This document shows positions 6,361-6,726 of a DNA stretch of 6,726 nt, one piece after another. The notes under the pieces are model-generated. The model was given only the letters and a program-made list of their open reading frames with translations, did not search any database and was not told the origin of the DNA. Location: the NCBI GenBank assembly GCA_001769005.1, contig MENE01000069.1:1-6726 (forward strand). Direction: 5' to 3'. The stretch comes from Bacteroidetes bacterium GWA2_31_9b (GTDB lineage Bacteria; Bacteroidota; Bacteroidia; Bacteroidales; UBA12077). Numbering within the stretch: the stretch's first letter is position 1; the number at the start of each line of letters is the position of its first letter. The translations under genes were made by a program, and so were the position numbers.

Positions 6361-6726
6361 ATGACAACCAGAATTGTATTTACTAAAATCATACTTTTTG
6401 TATTGGTATTATTTCTTGCATGTAAAACACAAGCACAGGAATTAAAAGAATTTTCGACTGATACAACGCAATTTATAACTCAATTCGAAGAAATCGTTGG
6501 AAAGAATATCAGAGAAAGTGATAAAATTACTCTGGATGTATTTATTGAAAAATGGAAAACAAACACCTTTAACGATGATTATGAAACTCGTTTTATAACT
6601 ATTAGCAACCTGCTTTTGAATAATAAAGCTCAAATTAATCCCCATATTATTAAATATATGGAAACATTTCTGGCATTTCTTACTACTGAAAATGCTATGA
6701 AAAATTTTGAAGAATGGGAAAAGGGT
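6361..6726 (+). CDS. Exported protein of unknown function, N-terminal 122 residues, cut by the window edge
   Basis: I do not recognise this protein. From the ATG at 6361 the frame is open to the last base. The N-terminus is a clear export signal: basic residues, a hydrophobic core IILFVLVLFLA (10-20), then CKTQAQE. Cleavage by signal peptidase I after TQA (25) is plausible. Cys21 could instead be a lipoprotein cysteine, but the FLAC context is a poor lipobox because position -3 is Phe. The mature part seen (about 97 residues) is polar, with no cysteine, and appears mostly helical, for example residues around 37-70 and 93-122. It starts 22 bp after prmA with no promoter-like element between, so it is probably the next gene of the tpiA-prmA unit. 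The ATG is followed at once by the signal peptide, which supports the start. Total length and domains lie outside the window. Confidence 0.75.
   Translation, partial: MTTRIVFTKIILFVLVLFLACKTQAQELKEFSTDTTQFITQFEEIVGKNIRESDKITLDVFIEKWKTNTFNDDYETRFITISNLLLNNKAQINPHIIKYMETFLAFLTTENAMKNFEEWEKG

Noticed and set aside
6442..6645. Open minus-strand frame of 67 codons
   Set aside because: It is antisense to the signal-peptide-bearing gene starting at 6361 and has no recognisable motif.

Overview
The window is AT-rich and looks like chromosomal DNA from a member of the Bacteroidota, probably Bacteroidales or a close relative. The evidence is protein type and neighbourhood: a folP-cdaA pair, a DoxX-like membrane protein with a C-terminal thioredoxin-like domain (the type called BT_3928 family in Bacteroides) close to tpiA, and a Bacteroidota-type DppB/OppB-like permease with a long first periplasmic region. 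Starts lack clear Shine-Dalgarno sequences. Three upstream regions carry perfect matches to the Bacteroidota -7 promoter element TAnnTTTG. No mobile element, CRISPR array, tRNA or rRNA was seen, and no gene-free stretch exceeds 300 bases.

Left part, minus strand (1-1436): folP (dihydropteroate synthase) is followed 44 bp later by cdaA (membrane diadenylate cyclase), which runs off the left edge before its catalytic motifs. A 95 bp divergent intergenic region separates folP from tmk.

Right part, plus strand (1532-6726): tmk (thymidylate kinase) comes first, then a 116 bp spacer with a cluster of direct and inverted TTTAGGCAT repeats. Next are the DoxX-like/thioredoxin-like protein and, 23 bp later, a GTG-started ABC transporter permease with no partner genes in view. 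A 119 bp spacer with a candidate promoter leads to tpiA (triosephosphate isomerase). prmA (ribosomal protein L11 methyltransferase) follows after 10 bp. After a further 22 bp comes the start of an exported protein of unknown function that runs off the right edge.

Most of the content is core metabolism: folate, dTTP supply, c-di-AMP signalling, glycolysis and ribosomal protein modification. I found no convincing new defence, mobile or biosynthetic system. The least explained items are the DoxX/thioredoxin-like fusion with a periplasmic CxC motif, the orphan permease, the truncated exported protein and the repeat cluster at 2236-2311.
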